A stretch of DNA of 64,000 nt from Paracoccus sp. MBLB3053 (GTDB lineage Bacteria; Pseudomonadota; Alphaproteobacteria; Rhodobacterales; Rhodobacteraceae). Location of the stretch: assembly GCF_031822435.1 (NCBI RefSeq), contig NZ_JAVQLW010000006.1:50071-114070 (forward strand), given 5' to 3'. This document shows, piece after piece, positions 33,163 through 44,329 of this stretch (position 1 is its first letter; every line of letters starts with the position of its first letter). The notes below the pieces were generated by a model. The model was not told the DNA's origin. It was given only the letters and a program-made list of their open reading frames with translations, and made no database searches. The translations under genes and the position numbers were made by a program.

Positions 33163-33328
33163 ATGAATCGATCTGAAGACATCCGCGCCAAGCTGGAGAA
33201 ACGCGAACAGCTCTTTGCACGCGGAACTGGTGGCGTACTTCGAAAATACGGTCGATCACCTGATCGCTGACGCCCTGAGGTCCGACGGCGACGATGAGAA
33301 CATTGAGACGGCGCTGATCGGCGAATAG
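33163..33328 (+). pseudogene. Frameshifted small gene
   Basis: An ATG at 33163 begins MNRSEDIRAKLEKREQLFA, and the next frame continues AELVAYFENTVDHLIADALR and DGDDENIETALIGE to a stop at 33328. Both halves look coding and helical, and the total length of 166 bases is one base off a multiple of three. A single missing or extra base near 33215-33222 would join them. It is either a small pseudogene or a sequencing error. Confidence 0.5.
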
Positions 33329-33543
33329 CCCCCCTCAGGCGGTAGTGCCACACTGCCGGTATAAAGCCGTCGCAGGCAATGAAGGGCATAATCGTTTCCC
33401 GGCCCAAAGCAGCCAGTTGATACGTTACCGCCGCCGTGTCGCCTCTCGAGGTCAGTCACTCGGGCTTGCCGCAGCTATCTGCAGAGCAGAGGGAGCCAGT
33501 GCAGGAGGGATGGACCGTTTGCGAACGCTACAGCCCTCATAGC

Positions 33544-33573
33544 AAAAAGGCCGCCCCGAAAGGGACGGCCTTC
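33544..33573 (-). terminator. Intrinsic terminator of groESL
   Basis: Read on the minus strand, an AAGGCCGTCCC stem pairs with GGGGCGGCCTT around a short loop and runs into T residues. It lies 24 bases past the groEL stop codon. A classic rho-independent terminator. Confidence 0.85.
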
Positions 33574-33596
33574 GCTGTCTTGCGACGAGCGGATGA

Positions 33597-35255
<1,659 letters not shown>

Positions 35256-35272
35256 TTACGCGGAAGCGGAAA

Positions 35273-35560
35273 TCAGGCGATGACGCCCAGGATGTCGCTT
35301 TCCTTCATGATCAGCAGCTCTTCGCCGTCGATCGTGACTTCGGTGCCCGACCATTTGCCGAACAGAACACGGTCACCAGCCGAAACCGAGGGTGCGATCA
35401 GCTCGCCCGAGTCCTTGCGCGCGCCTTCGCCGACCGAGACGATTTCGCCTTCAGCGGGTTTTTCTTTGGCGCTATCGGGGATGATCAGGCCGCCCTTGGT
35501 TTTCTCGTCCGACTGGACGCGACGGACCAAAACGCGGTCATGCAGCGGTTTGAAAGCCAT
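35273..35560 (-). CDS. groES: Co-chaperonin GroES (Hsp10)
   Basis: A 95-residue co-chaperonin. The family start [28 protein letters not shown] with the mobile loop (residues 17-32) and the end [16 protein letters not shown] are textbook. It caps the GroEL cage. First gene of the groESL operon; a heat-shock-type -35 box lies about 115 bases upstream. Confidence 0.97.
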   Translation of the reverse strand: MAFKPLHDRVLVRRVQSDEKTKGGLIIPDSAKEKPAEGEIVSVGEGARKDSGELIAPSVSAGDRVLFGKWSGTEVTIDGEELLIMKESDILGVIA

Positions 35561-35652
35561 GTTTGTTTTCCCTCAATTGGACAAACAGTTTGTAGGGCCC
35601 CACGCGTCAACGGAAGGGCCGCGCGTAACCCTAGCGGCATCACGCGACAGAT

Positions 35653-35681
35653 GACGTACTACGCTCCTGGGCGGTTTCAAG
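35653..35681 (-). promoter_or_regulatory. Candidate RpoH (sigma-32) promoter of groESL
   Basis: On the minus strand the -35 box CTTGAA (35681-35676), the classic alphaproteobacterial RpoH element, is followed after 17 bases by TACGTC as a weak -10. No CIRCE repeat (the HrcA operator) was found upstream of groES. Confidence 0.4.
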
Positions 35682-35855
35682 GGGTGTCGAAGGGATTTTT
35701 GTCACTCAGGATATCCGAGTGCCAGAATCTTGAGGCTTCCGCGCAATACCCCGTGATTTCAGGATGCTCGTCGAAAGGACAAGCTTGACCACTGCGGCGG
35801 TCGGGCCAAGCTTTCACCATGGGAAGAGTTCGTTCTGGGTGATGCCGAGGGTTGC

Positions 35856-36320
35856 ATGACGAACACATATCTCGCCGCTGCCCGTGATGTGGTGATCAAG
35901 GGAATGTGCGAAAGCCAAGTCGCTCTGTCCGCGGAGCTTGAATTTCATCTAGCATCGACGCTCGCACACTACATCGATCACCCCATCATGCCAGACCGCC
36001 TGACACTCCGTTTGATGGACATGGTCCAACGACGTGCGAGACGGGTTGAACCGCGGGAGCTTGGCGACGAGTGCCTCATTTCCTGCGCTTTCTTTGCCGC
36101 GCGCTTGACCCGGCATGGCGGTACGATCGTCCATTATGCAGGGCTGGGACAGAATGCCTATGAAATTGCGGGGATGCCGGATGTGGCGCATGGCTTTCCC
36201 GAAATGTTGGATGTGCTTCAGGCCAGCAAACCCATCAGCCGGGAACACCCGCTGAGAGCTGATGACGACCCGCAGGCGGAACGTGCGCTCCTACTCTTGG
36301 GGCGGGGGCTCAGGTACTGA
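35856..36320 (+). CDS. Hypothetical protein
   Basis: A 154-residue soluble, mostly helical protein (SQVALSAELEFHLASTLAHYIDHPIMPDRL, then ELGDECLISCAFFAARLTRHGG). Codon use looks coding and no competing frame is better. I do not recognise the family. It stands alone between groESL and an AraC regulator, with no shared operon. Confidence 0.55.
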   Translation: MTNTYLAAARDVVIKGMCESQVALSAELEFHLASTLAHYIDHPIMPDRLTLRLMDMVQRRARRVEPRELGDECLISCAFFAARLTRHGGTIVHYAGLGQNAYEIAGMPDVAHGFPEMLDVLQASKPISREHPLRADDDPQAERALLLLGRGLRY

Positions 36321-36574
36321 CACTTTGCGCGATCCGGCGATTCTCAGTAAGACGGCATGTCTTCACAGTACTCCCGAACGCAAGCCTATGCCGCAGGGGG
36401 AACGAGTGTCGGTGAGGGGCTCATAGCTGGAACAGCATGTTGCATAGTCGAATGCCTCACCTCCGCGTTAAGCGGTCGCCAATGCGGTCGCACAAACGCC
36501 AAGCACCTAGATTTGCGATGGCGCAAGCCAAGAGGAGACCGTCGACCTGACCTGCGGGGGGCAGGGCATCCGCC
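36321..36574. other. Intergenic region
   Basis: Between the hypothetical gene and the end of the AraC gene. No convincing gene or hairpin seen. Confidence 0.4.
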
Positions 36575-37573
36575 TTACAATTCTGCCAATACGGACTGCC
36601 GATAGGCCGACGGCGTCATGCCGGTCATCCGGCGGAAAATTCGGGAGAAATTCTGTGGGTCCTCATAGCCGAGCGCGAGCGCGATATCGACAATCTTGAT
36701 ATCGGAATCAGAGAGAAGTTTGCTTGCCTGTTCGATCCGGGTCCCGGCTAAAATCCCTGTATAAGTTTGACCTAACGACCTCAGTTTCCGCTGCAATGTG
36801 CGGCTGCTCATCCCGATAATCTCCGCTGTCTGGTTGATGGAGGGATAGCCGTCTCCGAGATAGGGCCTGAGGACCGCGCGGAGACGGGCAGTGAAGTCCA
36901 TTTCCCAATTCTCAACGGTTGGATCAGACGCGGCTGAAACCCGCTCGGCGCAGGGACGAGCTAGGTCCGCTGCCTTGACGAGAATCGACGTATGCGGAAA
37001 TCCGACCATTATGCGGGTATTGCTGTAGGCCTCGAACACCGTGGCACTTGGCACGCAGGAGGACACGAACGTCAATTCTTCCGGATACCACTTCGGGCCC
37101 GCCACGCTGCGCATGGTGTCCACCAAAGCCTGAATGATCCCCCATTCCGCCAGACAGGCGCTCGGTCCGCCGTCGAAGCGTAAGGTGTTACAGACAAGGC
37201 GAACGTGATCCCGCTCGCGCCACGATCGGGTCGAGAGCGAGCTGTCTTCCCTCACCGCCGCGCTCAGAAATGTGCGCATTCTGACCAGCCCGGTAGGTGA
37301 ATCCAGCAGTGCTCTACGGAATTCCGAGCCCATCGTGGCAAGGGATTGCCGCATTGCAGCTCGGTATCCGAACTCCATGGGCTCAACGTCGCGACCACCG
37401 CGCACCGCCCAGTCTATTGCCAGAGGCAAACTGACATAGGCATCGGGCATGTCCTCGATCCAAGTGGGAAGCGCGGAGCGCTCAAGCGCACGCGTGACCG
37501 GCACCCCGATCTCCCGCAACAGGTCAATAAACACCTGCAGATAGGCGGCCCGCACGATCGCCGGCTGCGTCAT
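36575..37573 (-). CDS. AraC-family regulator with AraC-binding-type N-domain
   Basis: A 332-residue transcription factor. The N-terminal two thirds are the arabinose-binding-like domain found in the OruR/VirS group (segments ALERSALPTWIEDMPDAYVSLPLA and EFGYRAAMRQSLATMGSEFRRAL). The C-terminal AraC domain reads INQTAEIIGMSSRTLQRKLR and IVDIALALGYEDPQNFSRIFRRMTG. AGGAGAG precedes the ATG at 37573. A broken AraC-type regulator and the sulfatase gene lie upstream on the opposite strand, and this gene may control them. Confidence 0.9.
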   Translation of the reverse strand: MTQPAIVRAAYLQVFIDLLREIGVPVTRALERSALPTWIEDMPDAYVSLPLAIDWAVRGGRDVEPMEFGYRAAMRQSLATMGSEFRRALLDSPTGLVRMRTFLSAAVREDSSLSTRSWRERDHVRLVCNTLRFDGGPSACLAEWGIIQALVDTMRSVAGPKWYPEELTFVSSCVPSATVFEAYSNTRIMVGFPHTSILVKAADLARPCAERVSAASDPTVENWEMDFTARLRAVLRPYLGDGYPSINQTAEIIGMSSRTLQRKLRSLGQTYTGILAGTRIEQASKLLSDSDIKIVDIALALGYEDPQNFSRIFRRMTGMTPSAYRQSVLAEL

Positions 37574-37734
37574 TCAATTCTCTCCTGCTGCGCAAGTTCA
37601 GCACATCCATTCAGTGGCGCGGAACGAGCGGCCCCGGTTGTCGTTGCGTGAAATGATTAATGGACGAAGTTTCAAAATCTACAGAATCCGGATGTTCATC
37701 CCAGAAACACACGCGATAAGCACCTCCCTCACAG

Positions 37735-38037
37735 TTGCAGCGGTTGATGGCCGAACTCGTGATGACCGGGCCGCTATCCCTCAAACGCGTCGCCCGCCAT
37801 GCCGGTACATCGCCCCGCAGCCTGCAGCGGCATCTCGAGTCACGATCGCTAACATTCCGGTTGCTGGTAGATGAGGTGCGGCTTCAAGTCGCGAGCACGC
37901 TTCTTCGCCAGACTGACCTTCCGGCGCAGGAGATCGCGGAAAGGCTTGGATACTCGACGCCAAGCAATTTTACTCGCGCCTTCTGTCGCTGGACCGGTCA
38001 AACGCCACGTCAGTTCCGTGGGGACAGAAAAAGCTAA
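37735..38037 (+). pseudogene. AraC-family regulator fragment (DNA-binding domain only)
   Basis: The frame encodes only the C-terminal double helix-turn-helix of an AraC protein (LSLKRVARHAGTSPRSLQRHL and AQEIAERLGYSTPSNFTRAFCRWTG). A stop codon lies a few codons upstream in the same frame, so no N-terminal ligand domain is encoded. The ATG at 37747 could give a 96-residue protein. More likely it is a decayed 3' end of a regulator for the sulfatase island. Confidence 0.55.
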
Positions 38038-38285
38038 TTGGTGGCGCGATATGAGCAGCAAGGTCGGACGGCGGATCGTAAGCAATGGCCGGCTAAAGCT
38101 TCAGTGGTACTTGTTCGACTGAGTCTGGTGATCGATGCTAATATCGCGAGACCAATATGTATGGGACCAATGGTTCCATCGGTTCGTCTGGCCCGCTCCT
38201 TGGCGCTTGGGAAGGTGTCGTTCTGCAAGGCAGCTCGCCTGCTAACCCTGTACAATACAGATCAGTTTATCGGGAGGGTGCTTTG

Positions 38286-40655
38286 ATGGAAGTGACGAAA
38301 TTCCGGGGATTGTGTTTCTTTGGCGCTGTAGCGCTGGTCAGTGCGACGGGCGTCCACGCGCAGGACGCATTGCCATTCCCCCCGGCGCCATCCGGCAGCA
38401 AAGCGGGTCCGACGATTGCGGAATCAACCTATAATCCGCTTCCGCCGCAATCTCACCTGCCAGAGGATGCGCCGAATATCGTCATCATCATGCTCGACGA
38501 TGTCGGCCCTGCATTGCCCCATACATTTGGCGGGCCGATCTCCACCCCGACCTTGGACGCGTTGGCTGAGGAAGGTGTCGCCTTCAGCCGCTTCCACAAC
38601 GCGGCGATGTGCTCGCCGACACGCGCTTCGCTGCTGACCGGGCGCAACCACCACCGTGTCGGCTATGGGCAGATTGCCGAGCTGGCAAATGACTGGGACG
38701 GCTATACCGGCCATATCCCTCGGACCTCGGCAACGGTTGCGAAGGTGCTGAGCGGCTACGGCTATGCGACCGCCGCCTTTGGCAAGTGGCACAACACGCC
38801 TGCAGATGAAACCACCACTGTCGGGCCCTATACCAACTGGCCGGTGGGCGAAGGCGTCGGCTTCGATTATTTCTACGGCTTCCTCGCGGGGGAATCCTCA
38901 CAATGGGAACCGGCAGTGGTTGAAAACACCGTCCGCCTCGATCCCTCGCATGGCAAGCAAGGCTACCATTTCACCGAGGACATGGCCGACAAGGCTGTAT
39001 CTTGGATGAAGCAGGTTGATGCGCTGACCCCGGACCGGCCATTTCTGGTTTACTGGGCGCCGGGCGCTGCACATGGGCCGCACCACATTTTCAAGGAATG
39101 GGCCGACAAGTATAAGGGCAAGTTCGATACTGGCTGGGACCAGATGCGTGAGGATATTTTCGCCAAGCAGAAGGACCTTGGCTGGATTCCCGCCGACACC
39201 AATCTGACGGCGCGTCCCGACAGTCTCGCTGGTTGGGCCGACATCCCCGAGGACGAACGCGCCTTCCAGTTGCGGCTGATGGAGGTCTTCGCAGGCTATA
39301 CCGAGCATGCCGATACCCAGGCCGGTCGAGTGCTCAAAGCGCTGGACGAAATCGGCGAGAGAGAAAATACCCTGATCTTCTATGTCTGGGGCGATAACGG
39401 CTCCAGCGCCGAGGGACAGAACGGCTCGATCAGCGAGTTGCTGGCCCAAAATGGCATCCAAACCGAAATCAAGGATCACATCAAGGCGATGGACGATCTT
39501 GGCGGTCTGGACGTTCTGGGCTCGCCCAAGGCGGATAACATGTATCATGCCGGATGGGCCTGGGCCGGGTCCACGCCTTACCGCTCGACCAAGCTGGTGG
39601 CGGCCCATTTTGGCGGCACGCGCACGCCGCTGGTGATCTCCTGGCCGGGCCATATCACGCCGGACAAAAAGCCGCGTGGCCAGTTCCACCATGTGAACGA
39701 CATTGTTCCGACGATCTATGACGTGCTGGGCATTACGCCGCCGAAGACGGTGGATGGCATCACCCAAGACCCGCTGGACGGGATCAGCATGGCCTATACG
39801 TTTGATGCGCCCGAAGCAGCAGGTCAAAAGCATGGCCAGTACTTCGAGGTGATGGGCAGCCGCTCATACTACAAGGACGATTGGATTGCTTCCGTCTTCG
39901 GGCCCCGCACGCCCTGGGTGACCGGAATCGATCCCGCAATCCTCCAGTGGTCACCCGACAAGGACAGCTGGGAACTGCATGACCTCAGCAAAGACTACTC
40001 CCAAGCTCATGACGTCGCCGCTGACAATCCCGACAAGGTCCACGAACTGAAGGACGCCTTCCTCATTGATGCCAAAGACAACAAGGTCTTCCCAATCGGT
40101 GGCGGTTTGTGGTCGGCCGTCTTCCACCCCGAGGATGCACCGCACAATCCGGCAACGGAGTTCACCTATACGCAGGAAGTGATCCAAGTGCCGGAATTCA
40201 CCGCGCCAAAAGTGGGCGCGCGCAGCAATCTGGTCACCGTCGAGGCCGAACTGAAGCCGGATTCGGCAGGTGTCCTATACGCCTTGGGTGCCTTCTCAGG
40301 CGGGCTGGCGCTGTGGGTCGATCAGGGCAAGCTAACCTACGAATATAACCTCTTTGAAATCGAGCGAACCCAGATAGCAACGACGGGTACGCTGCCCACG
40401 GGTAAGATCACTATTGAGGTTGAGACCACCAAGACGAGCAAAGATCATACCGGGCCGCTTGATATTGCGATCCGCGTGAACGGGACAGAGATGGCCAAAG
40501 GGACCGTGCCGCGCTCCGCCCCGCTGACCTTCACTGCAAATGATGCCTTCGATGTCGGACAAGACAGCTACTCACCGGTTTCCGAGGCCTATTTTGATCG
40601 CAAGCCATTTGCCTTTAACGGGACAATTGATCAGGTGAAGGTCGCCTACAAATAG
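38286..40655 (+). CDS. Arylsulfatase, exported
   Basis: A 789-residue periplasmic sulfatase of the alkaline phosphatase superfamily. A signal peptide (FRGLCFFGAVALVSATGVHA) is followed by VIIMLDDVG with the metal Asp pair and by the sulfatase signature CSPTRASLLTGR, whose Cys 109 would be converted to formylglycine. FGKWHN supplies the usual Lys and His. The C-terminal 150 residues form a beta-rich extension, as in other 780-residue arylsulfatases. The ATG at 38286 follows GGGAGG. No formylglycine-generating enzyme gene is in the window. A hairpin ends the transcript; a beta-barrel and a DUF1254 gene follow. Confidence 0.9.
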   Translation: MEVTKFRGLCFFGAVALVSATGVHAQDALPFPPAPSGSKAGPTIAESTYNPLPPQSHLPEDAPNIVIIMLDDVGPALPHTFGGPISTPTLDALAEEGVAFSRFHNAAMCSPTRASLLTGRNHHRVGYGQIAELANDWDGYTGHIPRTSATVAKVLSGYGYATAAFGKWHNTPADETTTVGPYTNWPVGEGVGFDYFYGFLAGESSQWEPAVVENTVRLDPSHGKQGYHFTEDMADKAVSWMKQVDALTPDRPFLVYWAPGAAHGPHHIFKEWADKYKGKFDTGWDQMREDIFAKQKDLGWIPADTNLTARPDSLAGWADIPEDERAFQLRLMEVFAGYTEHADTQAGRVLKALDEIGERENTLIFYVWGDNGSSAEGQNGSISELLAQNGIQTEIKDHIKAMDDLGGLDVLGSPKADNMYHAGWAWAGSTPYRSTKLVAAHFGGTRTPLVISWPGHITPDKKPRGQFHHVNDIVPTIYDVLGITPPKTVDGITQDPLDGISMAYTFDAPEAAGQKHGQYFEVMGSRSYYKDDWIASVFGPRTPWVTGIDPAILQWSPDKDSWELHDLSKDYSQAHDVAADNPDKVHELKDAFLIDAKDNKVFPIGGGLWSAVFHPEDAPHNPATEFTYTQEVIQVPEFTAPKVGARSNLVTVEAELKPDSAGVLYALGAFSGGLALWVDQGKLTYEYNLFEIERTQIATTGTLPTGKITIEVETTKTSKDHTGPLDIAIRVNGTEMAKGTVPRSAPLTFTANDAFDVGQDSYSPVSEAYFDRKPFAFNGTIDQVKVAYK

Positions 40656-40667
40656 TCAGCAGCCCCG

Positions 40668-40700
40668 CTGGGGCGGGGTGGAAAACCCACCTCGCCCCAG
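40668..40700 (+). terminator. Hairpin after the arylsulfatase gene
   Basis: A stem of about 14 base pairs (CTGGGGCGGGGTGG pairing with its near-complement) with an AAAA loop begins 12 bases after the stop codon. No T-run follows, so it is a hairpin-type 3' end. Confidence 0.6.
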
Positions 40701-40864
40701 GCCAAAGGTTGCGACGCGTCTGAATTGAATATCGCTATTCAGCCATGACGGCACCGCTTTCGAACAACTATCGACCGTGTTGCAGGACGCAGACCATCCG
40801 AAAACTTCACGACAATAAAGGCAAAGGCCTGCTTTCCACAAAGATGATCAAACTGGAGGTCAAG

Positions 40865-41623
40865 ATGCTTCGTCGCACCACCGGACTCGTTATCGCGACC
40901 TGTTCGCTCATCGCGTCAACCACGCAAGCAACTGCACGGCCTTTCGACACAAGCGAGGGTTGGAGCGGACAGGCGACACTCTATGGCTGGCTACCCGTCA
41001 TTTCGGGAGCTCAGCAGGGCTTGGATGGTGAGCCGGCGCTCGACCTCAAGCAGGATGATATCCTGTCCCGCCTCGATATGGCGTTCATGGGAACCGCTGA
41101 GTTGAGACGGGATAAATGGGGCCTGTTAGCAGATCTGGTCTATATCGACCTCAGTCATGAGGCGGACTGGTTGATTCACCGCTTGACCGCCTCGACACAG
41201 ACAACCGTGAAGATGATCACATTGGCCGCGGCCTATCGGTGGCATGAGGATGATCGCAGCAGCGCCGATTTCTATGCAGGCGCCCGGTATTTCGACGTCA
41301 ATATGGATTTTGGTAGCGCAACCGATGCGCGTGAACGGGAGGCGGACGCCCAGATATCATGGACGGACGGCATTATTGGCCTGCGCGGGGAAACCAAGCT
41401 GAATGATCGGTGGTCTTTCCGGAGTTTTCTGGATGTCGGTGGCTTCGACAGTTCTTCTGACCTGAGTTGGCAGGTCTATGGGGGTGGCAATTACGCTCTC
41501 AGCGAGAACTGGGATGCGGCCTTCGGATATCGCTATCTGTCGATTGTCAAAGAAGGTGATCGCAACGCCAAGCTGGACATTGACATCCATGGGCCAGTCA
41601 TCGGCATTGCCTATAAATTCTAG
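40865..41623 (+). CDS. Outer-membrane beta-barrel protein
   Basis: A 252-residue exported protein. A signal peptide (RRTTGLVIATCSLIASTTQATA) is followed by alternating-hydrophobicity strands rich in aromatic and Gly residues (GQATLYGWLPVISG, GLLADLVYIDLSH, ADFYAGARYFDVNMDF, WSFRSFLDVGGFD, WQVYGGGNYALSENWDAAFGYRYL) and a C-terminal Phe (IGIAYKF), the mark of an outer-membrane barrel. The ATG at 40865 follows GGAGG. It probably lets substrates or products of the neighbouring periplasmic enzymes pass the outer membrane; that is inferred from position. Confidence 0.8.
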   Translation: MLRRTTGLVIATCSLIASTTQATARPFDTSEGWSGQATLYGWLPVISGAQQGLDGEPALDLKQDDILSRLDMAFMGTAELRRDKWGLLADLVYIDLSHEADWLIHRLTASTQTTVKMITLAAAYRWHEDDRSSADFYAGARYFDVNMDFGSATDAREREADAQISWTDGIIGLRGETKLNDRWSFRSFLDVGGFDSSSDLSWQVYGGGNYALSENWDAAFGYRYLSIVKEGDRNAKLDIDIHGPVIGIAYKF

Positions 41624-41812
41624 GTACTTAGGCAATCTCGTGCAGACGAGTGCGAGGCCATTTTTCCAACGAACGGGCAAATGCTCTCGTATGAAAAATG
41701 CCGATAAAATAGAACGTTACGAGCTAGCTTCTGGATTAGGCACGCCGTTGAAGGATCAATGTGCTGCAATTGGGTCAAATTCTTACGAACAACTGGCAAC
41801 GGAGTTTTTTCC

Positions 41813-43420
41813 ATGTTCAGACTATGGCCATTCACCATCGCGGCGGCTTGCATAATGGCGTCGCCGCTCCGGGCACAGGATGCGGCGGCGATTCCCCCGG
41901 CTCTGCTCACGCCTGATGTCGTCGAGACGTCGCGCGGAACCTTCAACTTCACTAACGGCGTGCCAAGCGATGAAACCGCCAAGGCGCTCTACGATCAGCT
42001 CGACTTCACCTATGCCTATCGTGCTTACATGGATGCCATGCGGGGGGTCAGCATCCGCGCGCTTCGCCGGGGCATGGAGGACATGGGCATCAAAAATAAC
42101 GAGGTGCTAGTCTTTTCGGAATTGATGGATGCGAAATCGCTGTTCCTTACCCCGAATGCCGACACGATTTACGTCATGGGCTGGATCGACCTCAGCGACG
42201 GCCCCGTTGTCATCGAGTCGCCGCCCGATTTCCTTGGCATCGTGCAGGACGCCTGGTTCAACTGGGTGACGGACATGGGCAGCCCGGGCCCTGACCGCGG
42301 GATTGGCGGCAAATATCTGCTTGTCCCGCCGGGATACGATGGCCCGCTCCCACAGGGCGGATATTTTGTCGCCCACGCCAATACTAACAGCATCCTCTGG
42401 TTCGGTCGCTCATTCCTGAAAGGCGGAAGCGACCCCAAGCCGTCCGTCGAGGTGATCAAGGCATCGACCAAGGTCTATCCGTTTCAGCCGGGTGGGGTCG
42501 GAACTTCCATTGCGGAATTCCTGAAGGGCGACGTCCAACTGGGCAAGATCTCGGAACCGCCCGCAACCGTCTTCCACGAAGGCACGGGGATGGTAATGAA
42601 TACCCTGCCGCCGTCCGATTGGAGCTATTTCGAGCTTCTGAACGAGGTGGTCCAGAGCGAACCCGCCACGGCGCTCGATGAGGAACTGATGGGGCCGATC
42701 GCAGCCCTCGGCATCGTCAAAGGGAAGCCATTCGCGCCGGATGATCGCATGAAGGGGATCATGACCGATGCGGTCGCCGTGGCCAACGCCGCGTCGCGCA
42801 ACCTTCTGATGAACCCACGCGACCCAGACTGGTTCTATTATCCGGACTCGTCCTGGTACAACATGCTGTTCGAAAGCGGCTACGAGTTCGAGACACCAAT
42901 TCCGGAGATCACAGCGGAGGGCGCAAAGCCCTACCCGGATACCGGTTACCGGCAAATGGATGCGCGCACGGCATTTTTCTACGGCATCACCGGCATCACC
43001 CCGGCGATGGCGATGCGGCTAACAGGCATCGGCTCTCAATACCTCATTACGGCCAGAGATGCGGAAAAGAATTATTTCGACGGCTCGCAGACTTACAAGG
43101 TCACGTTGCCGAAGGACATCCCGCAGGCGAACTTCTGGTCGCTGACGGTCTACGACAACATGACGCGTTCGATGCTGGACACGCCACAGCGCTACCCGCG
43201 GGCAGGCAGCCAGAGCTATCCGTCGCCCGCGGCCGAGACTGCCGCCGACGGTTCGACCACGATCTACTTCTCGCCAACGCAACCAGAGGGTGTGGCACGG
43301 GGCAACTGGATCCAGACCGACCCTGATAAGGGCTGGTTCGTTTGCCTGCGCCTCTACAGCCCGCTGGAGCCGTTCTTCGACAAGACTTGGCGCATCAGCG
43401 AGATCGAACTCGTGCAGTAA
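41813..43420 (+). CDS. Exported DUF1254/DUF1214 protein
   Basis: A 535-residue periplasmic protein with a signal peptide (FRLWPFTIAAACIMASPLRA). The N-terminal DUF1254 domain (TPNADTIYVMGWIDLSDGPVVIESPP, AHANTNSILWFGRSFL) and the C-terminal DUF1214 domain (FWSLTVYDNMTRSML, then YFSPTQPEGVARGNWIQTDPDKGWFVCLRLYSP) are both complete. The biochemical role of these domains is not established; they are often found near porins and hydrolases. CGGAG precedes the ATG. It ends the sulfatase/barrel island and is followed by a perfect hairpin. Confidence 0.88.
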   Translation: MFRLWPFTIAAACIMASPLRAQDAAAIPPALLTPDVVETSRGTFNFTNGVPSDETAKALYDQLDFTYAYRAYMDAMRGVSIRALRRGMEDMGIKNNEVLVFSELMDAKSLFLTPNADTIYVMGWIDLSDGPVVIESPPDFLGIVQDAWFNWVTDMGSPGPDRGIGGKYLLVPPGYDGPLPQGGYFVAHANTNSILWFGRSFLKGGSDPKPSVEVIKASTKVYPFQPGGVGTSIAEFLKGDVQLGKISEPPATVFHEGTGMVMNTLPPSDWSYFELLNEVVQSEPATALDEELMGPIAALGIVKGKPFAPDDRMKGIMTDAVAVANAASRNLLMNPRDPDWFYYPDSSWYNMLFESGYEFETPIPEITAEGAKPYPDTGYRQMDARTAFFYGITGITPAMAMRLTGIGSQYLITARDAEKNYFDGSQTYKVTLPKDIPQANFWSLTVYDNMTRSMLDTPQRYPRAGSQSYPSPAAETAADGSTTIYFSPTQPEGVARGNWIQTDPDKGWFVCLRLYSPLEPFFDKTWRISEIELVQ

Positions 43421-43436
43421 AGTAATACCCTAAGGC

Positions 43437-43466
43437 AGCGGGCAGCGTCCGTTGGCGCTGCCCGCT
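43437..43466 (+). terminator. Hairpin terminator after the DUF1254 gene
   Basis: A perfect 11-base-pair stem (AGCGGGCAGCG with its complement) and an 8-base loop lie 17 bases past the stop codon. No T-run follows. Confidence 0.6.
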
Positions 43467-44065
43467 AGAAGAGCGTTACAGGCGTTGTGAGCGTTCGCTT
43501 TCAAGAGAAAGGAGGCTAAATCATTGCACTGCATGTCGTTCGTTGGGACACAGCGCGGCAAATGCCAGCTTCCCTCTGATCAATCTTAACTAACCGCAGC
43601 GGACAGCGCCGCAGCCAATACCTGCTCCGTTGTTTCCCATCAAAACCTCGCTGCGTCTTGCCTGAGCGTTTGCCTTGGCGAAGCAGAGCAGCGTGGACCA
43701 CAGGCACGCAAACCGCAGAAAAAGGGAGCCCGTTTTCGCTGCAATTGCGAAACGAAGCCTTTCCTGCGGTTTGGATGGCCGTCGGCTAATGGGATGTGCC
43801 GGCTGCTTCCCGACCGTTGGGTTATCCTGAAACCAGGATCAACCGTGCAACAAGGAGAAACAGCCATGTGAGCCAAGAAACAAGGAAGCCTTGCATACCT
43901 CGCCGTTGTTGGTGTCGATATCGGGAAAAACGTGTTCCATCTGGTCGGCTTCAACCGATCCGGCCAAGTTGTTCTCCGAAAGAAAATCAAGCGTTTTGCC
44001 CTCTAGGAAACGTTCGACGCGCTGCCGCGCTGCATCGTCGGAATGGAGGCCTGCCTCAGCTCCCT
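43467..44065 (+). mobile_element. IS110-family remnant: upstream non-coding end and transposase N-terminus
   Basis: From 43866 the plus strand encodes the first 65 or so residues of an IS110-family transposase: LAVVGVDIGKNVFHLVGFN with the first catalytic Asp and, further on, CIVGMEACLSS with the catalytic Glu. A TGA at the second codon and a TAG after KRFAL interrupt it, and the similarity stops at about 44065. Bases 43467-43865 have no gene; in IS110 elements this side holds the non-coding end that encodes the bridge RNA, so it may be the relic of that. It is a dead copy. Confidence 0.65.
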
Positions 44066-44171
44066 GTGGCCCTCATGCTACCCTCGTATGTCGTAATTCG
44101 TCCAGTGCTTGACCGCCTGTCGCGTGATCTATCAGATTTATCTCCAAGCATAATGACCCACAGGTCACATC

Positions 44172-44258
44172 ATGTCGAATAACCCCGCAATGATAGTTTT
44201 AATCATTTCCGCCGTCGTGCTGGCATTGGTCATGTCGCATTTCGCAGTGTCCGAATGA
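44172..44258 (+). CDS. Possible tiny membrane peptide
   Basis: A 28-residue frame, MSNNPAMIVLIISAVVLALV followed by MSHFAVSE, is almost one membrane helix. No good ribosome site was seen, and it lies among remnants. It is listed because of its clean membrane-segment shape, with low confidence. The rest of 44066-44393 shows nothing else. Confidence 0.2.
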   Translation: MSNNPAMIVLIISAVVLALVMSHFAVSE

Positions 44259-44329
44259 GCCGCGATCTACCGCACCAGTTCCCTAGATGCGTGAAGGCAC
44301 GACTCATATCTGCCGCCGTCGCGCGGTTC

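Noticed and set aside
37574..37734. N-terminal part of the broken AraC gene
   Set aside because: A stop codon interrupts the frame just upstream and no ligand-domain sequence was found.
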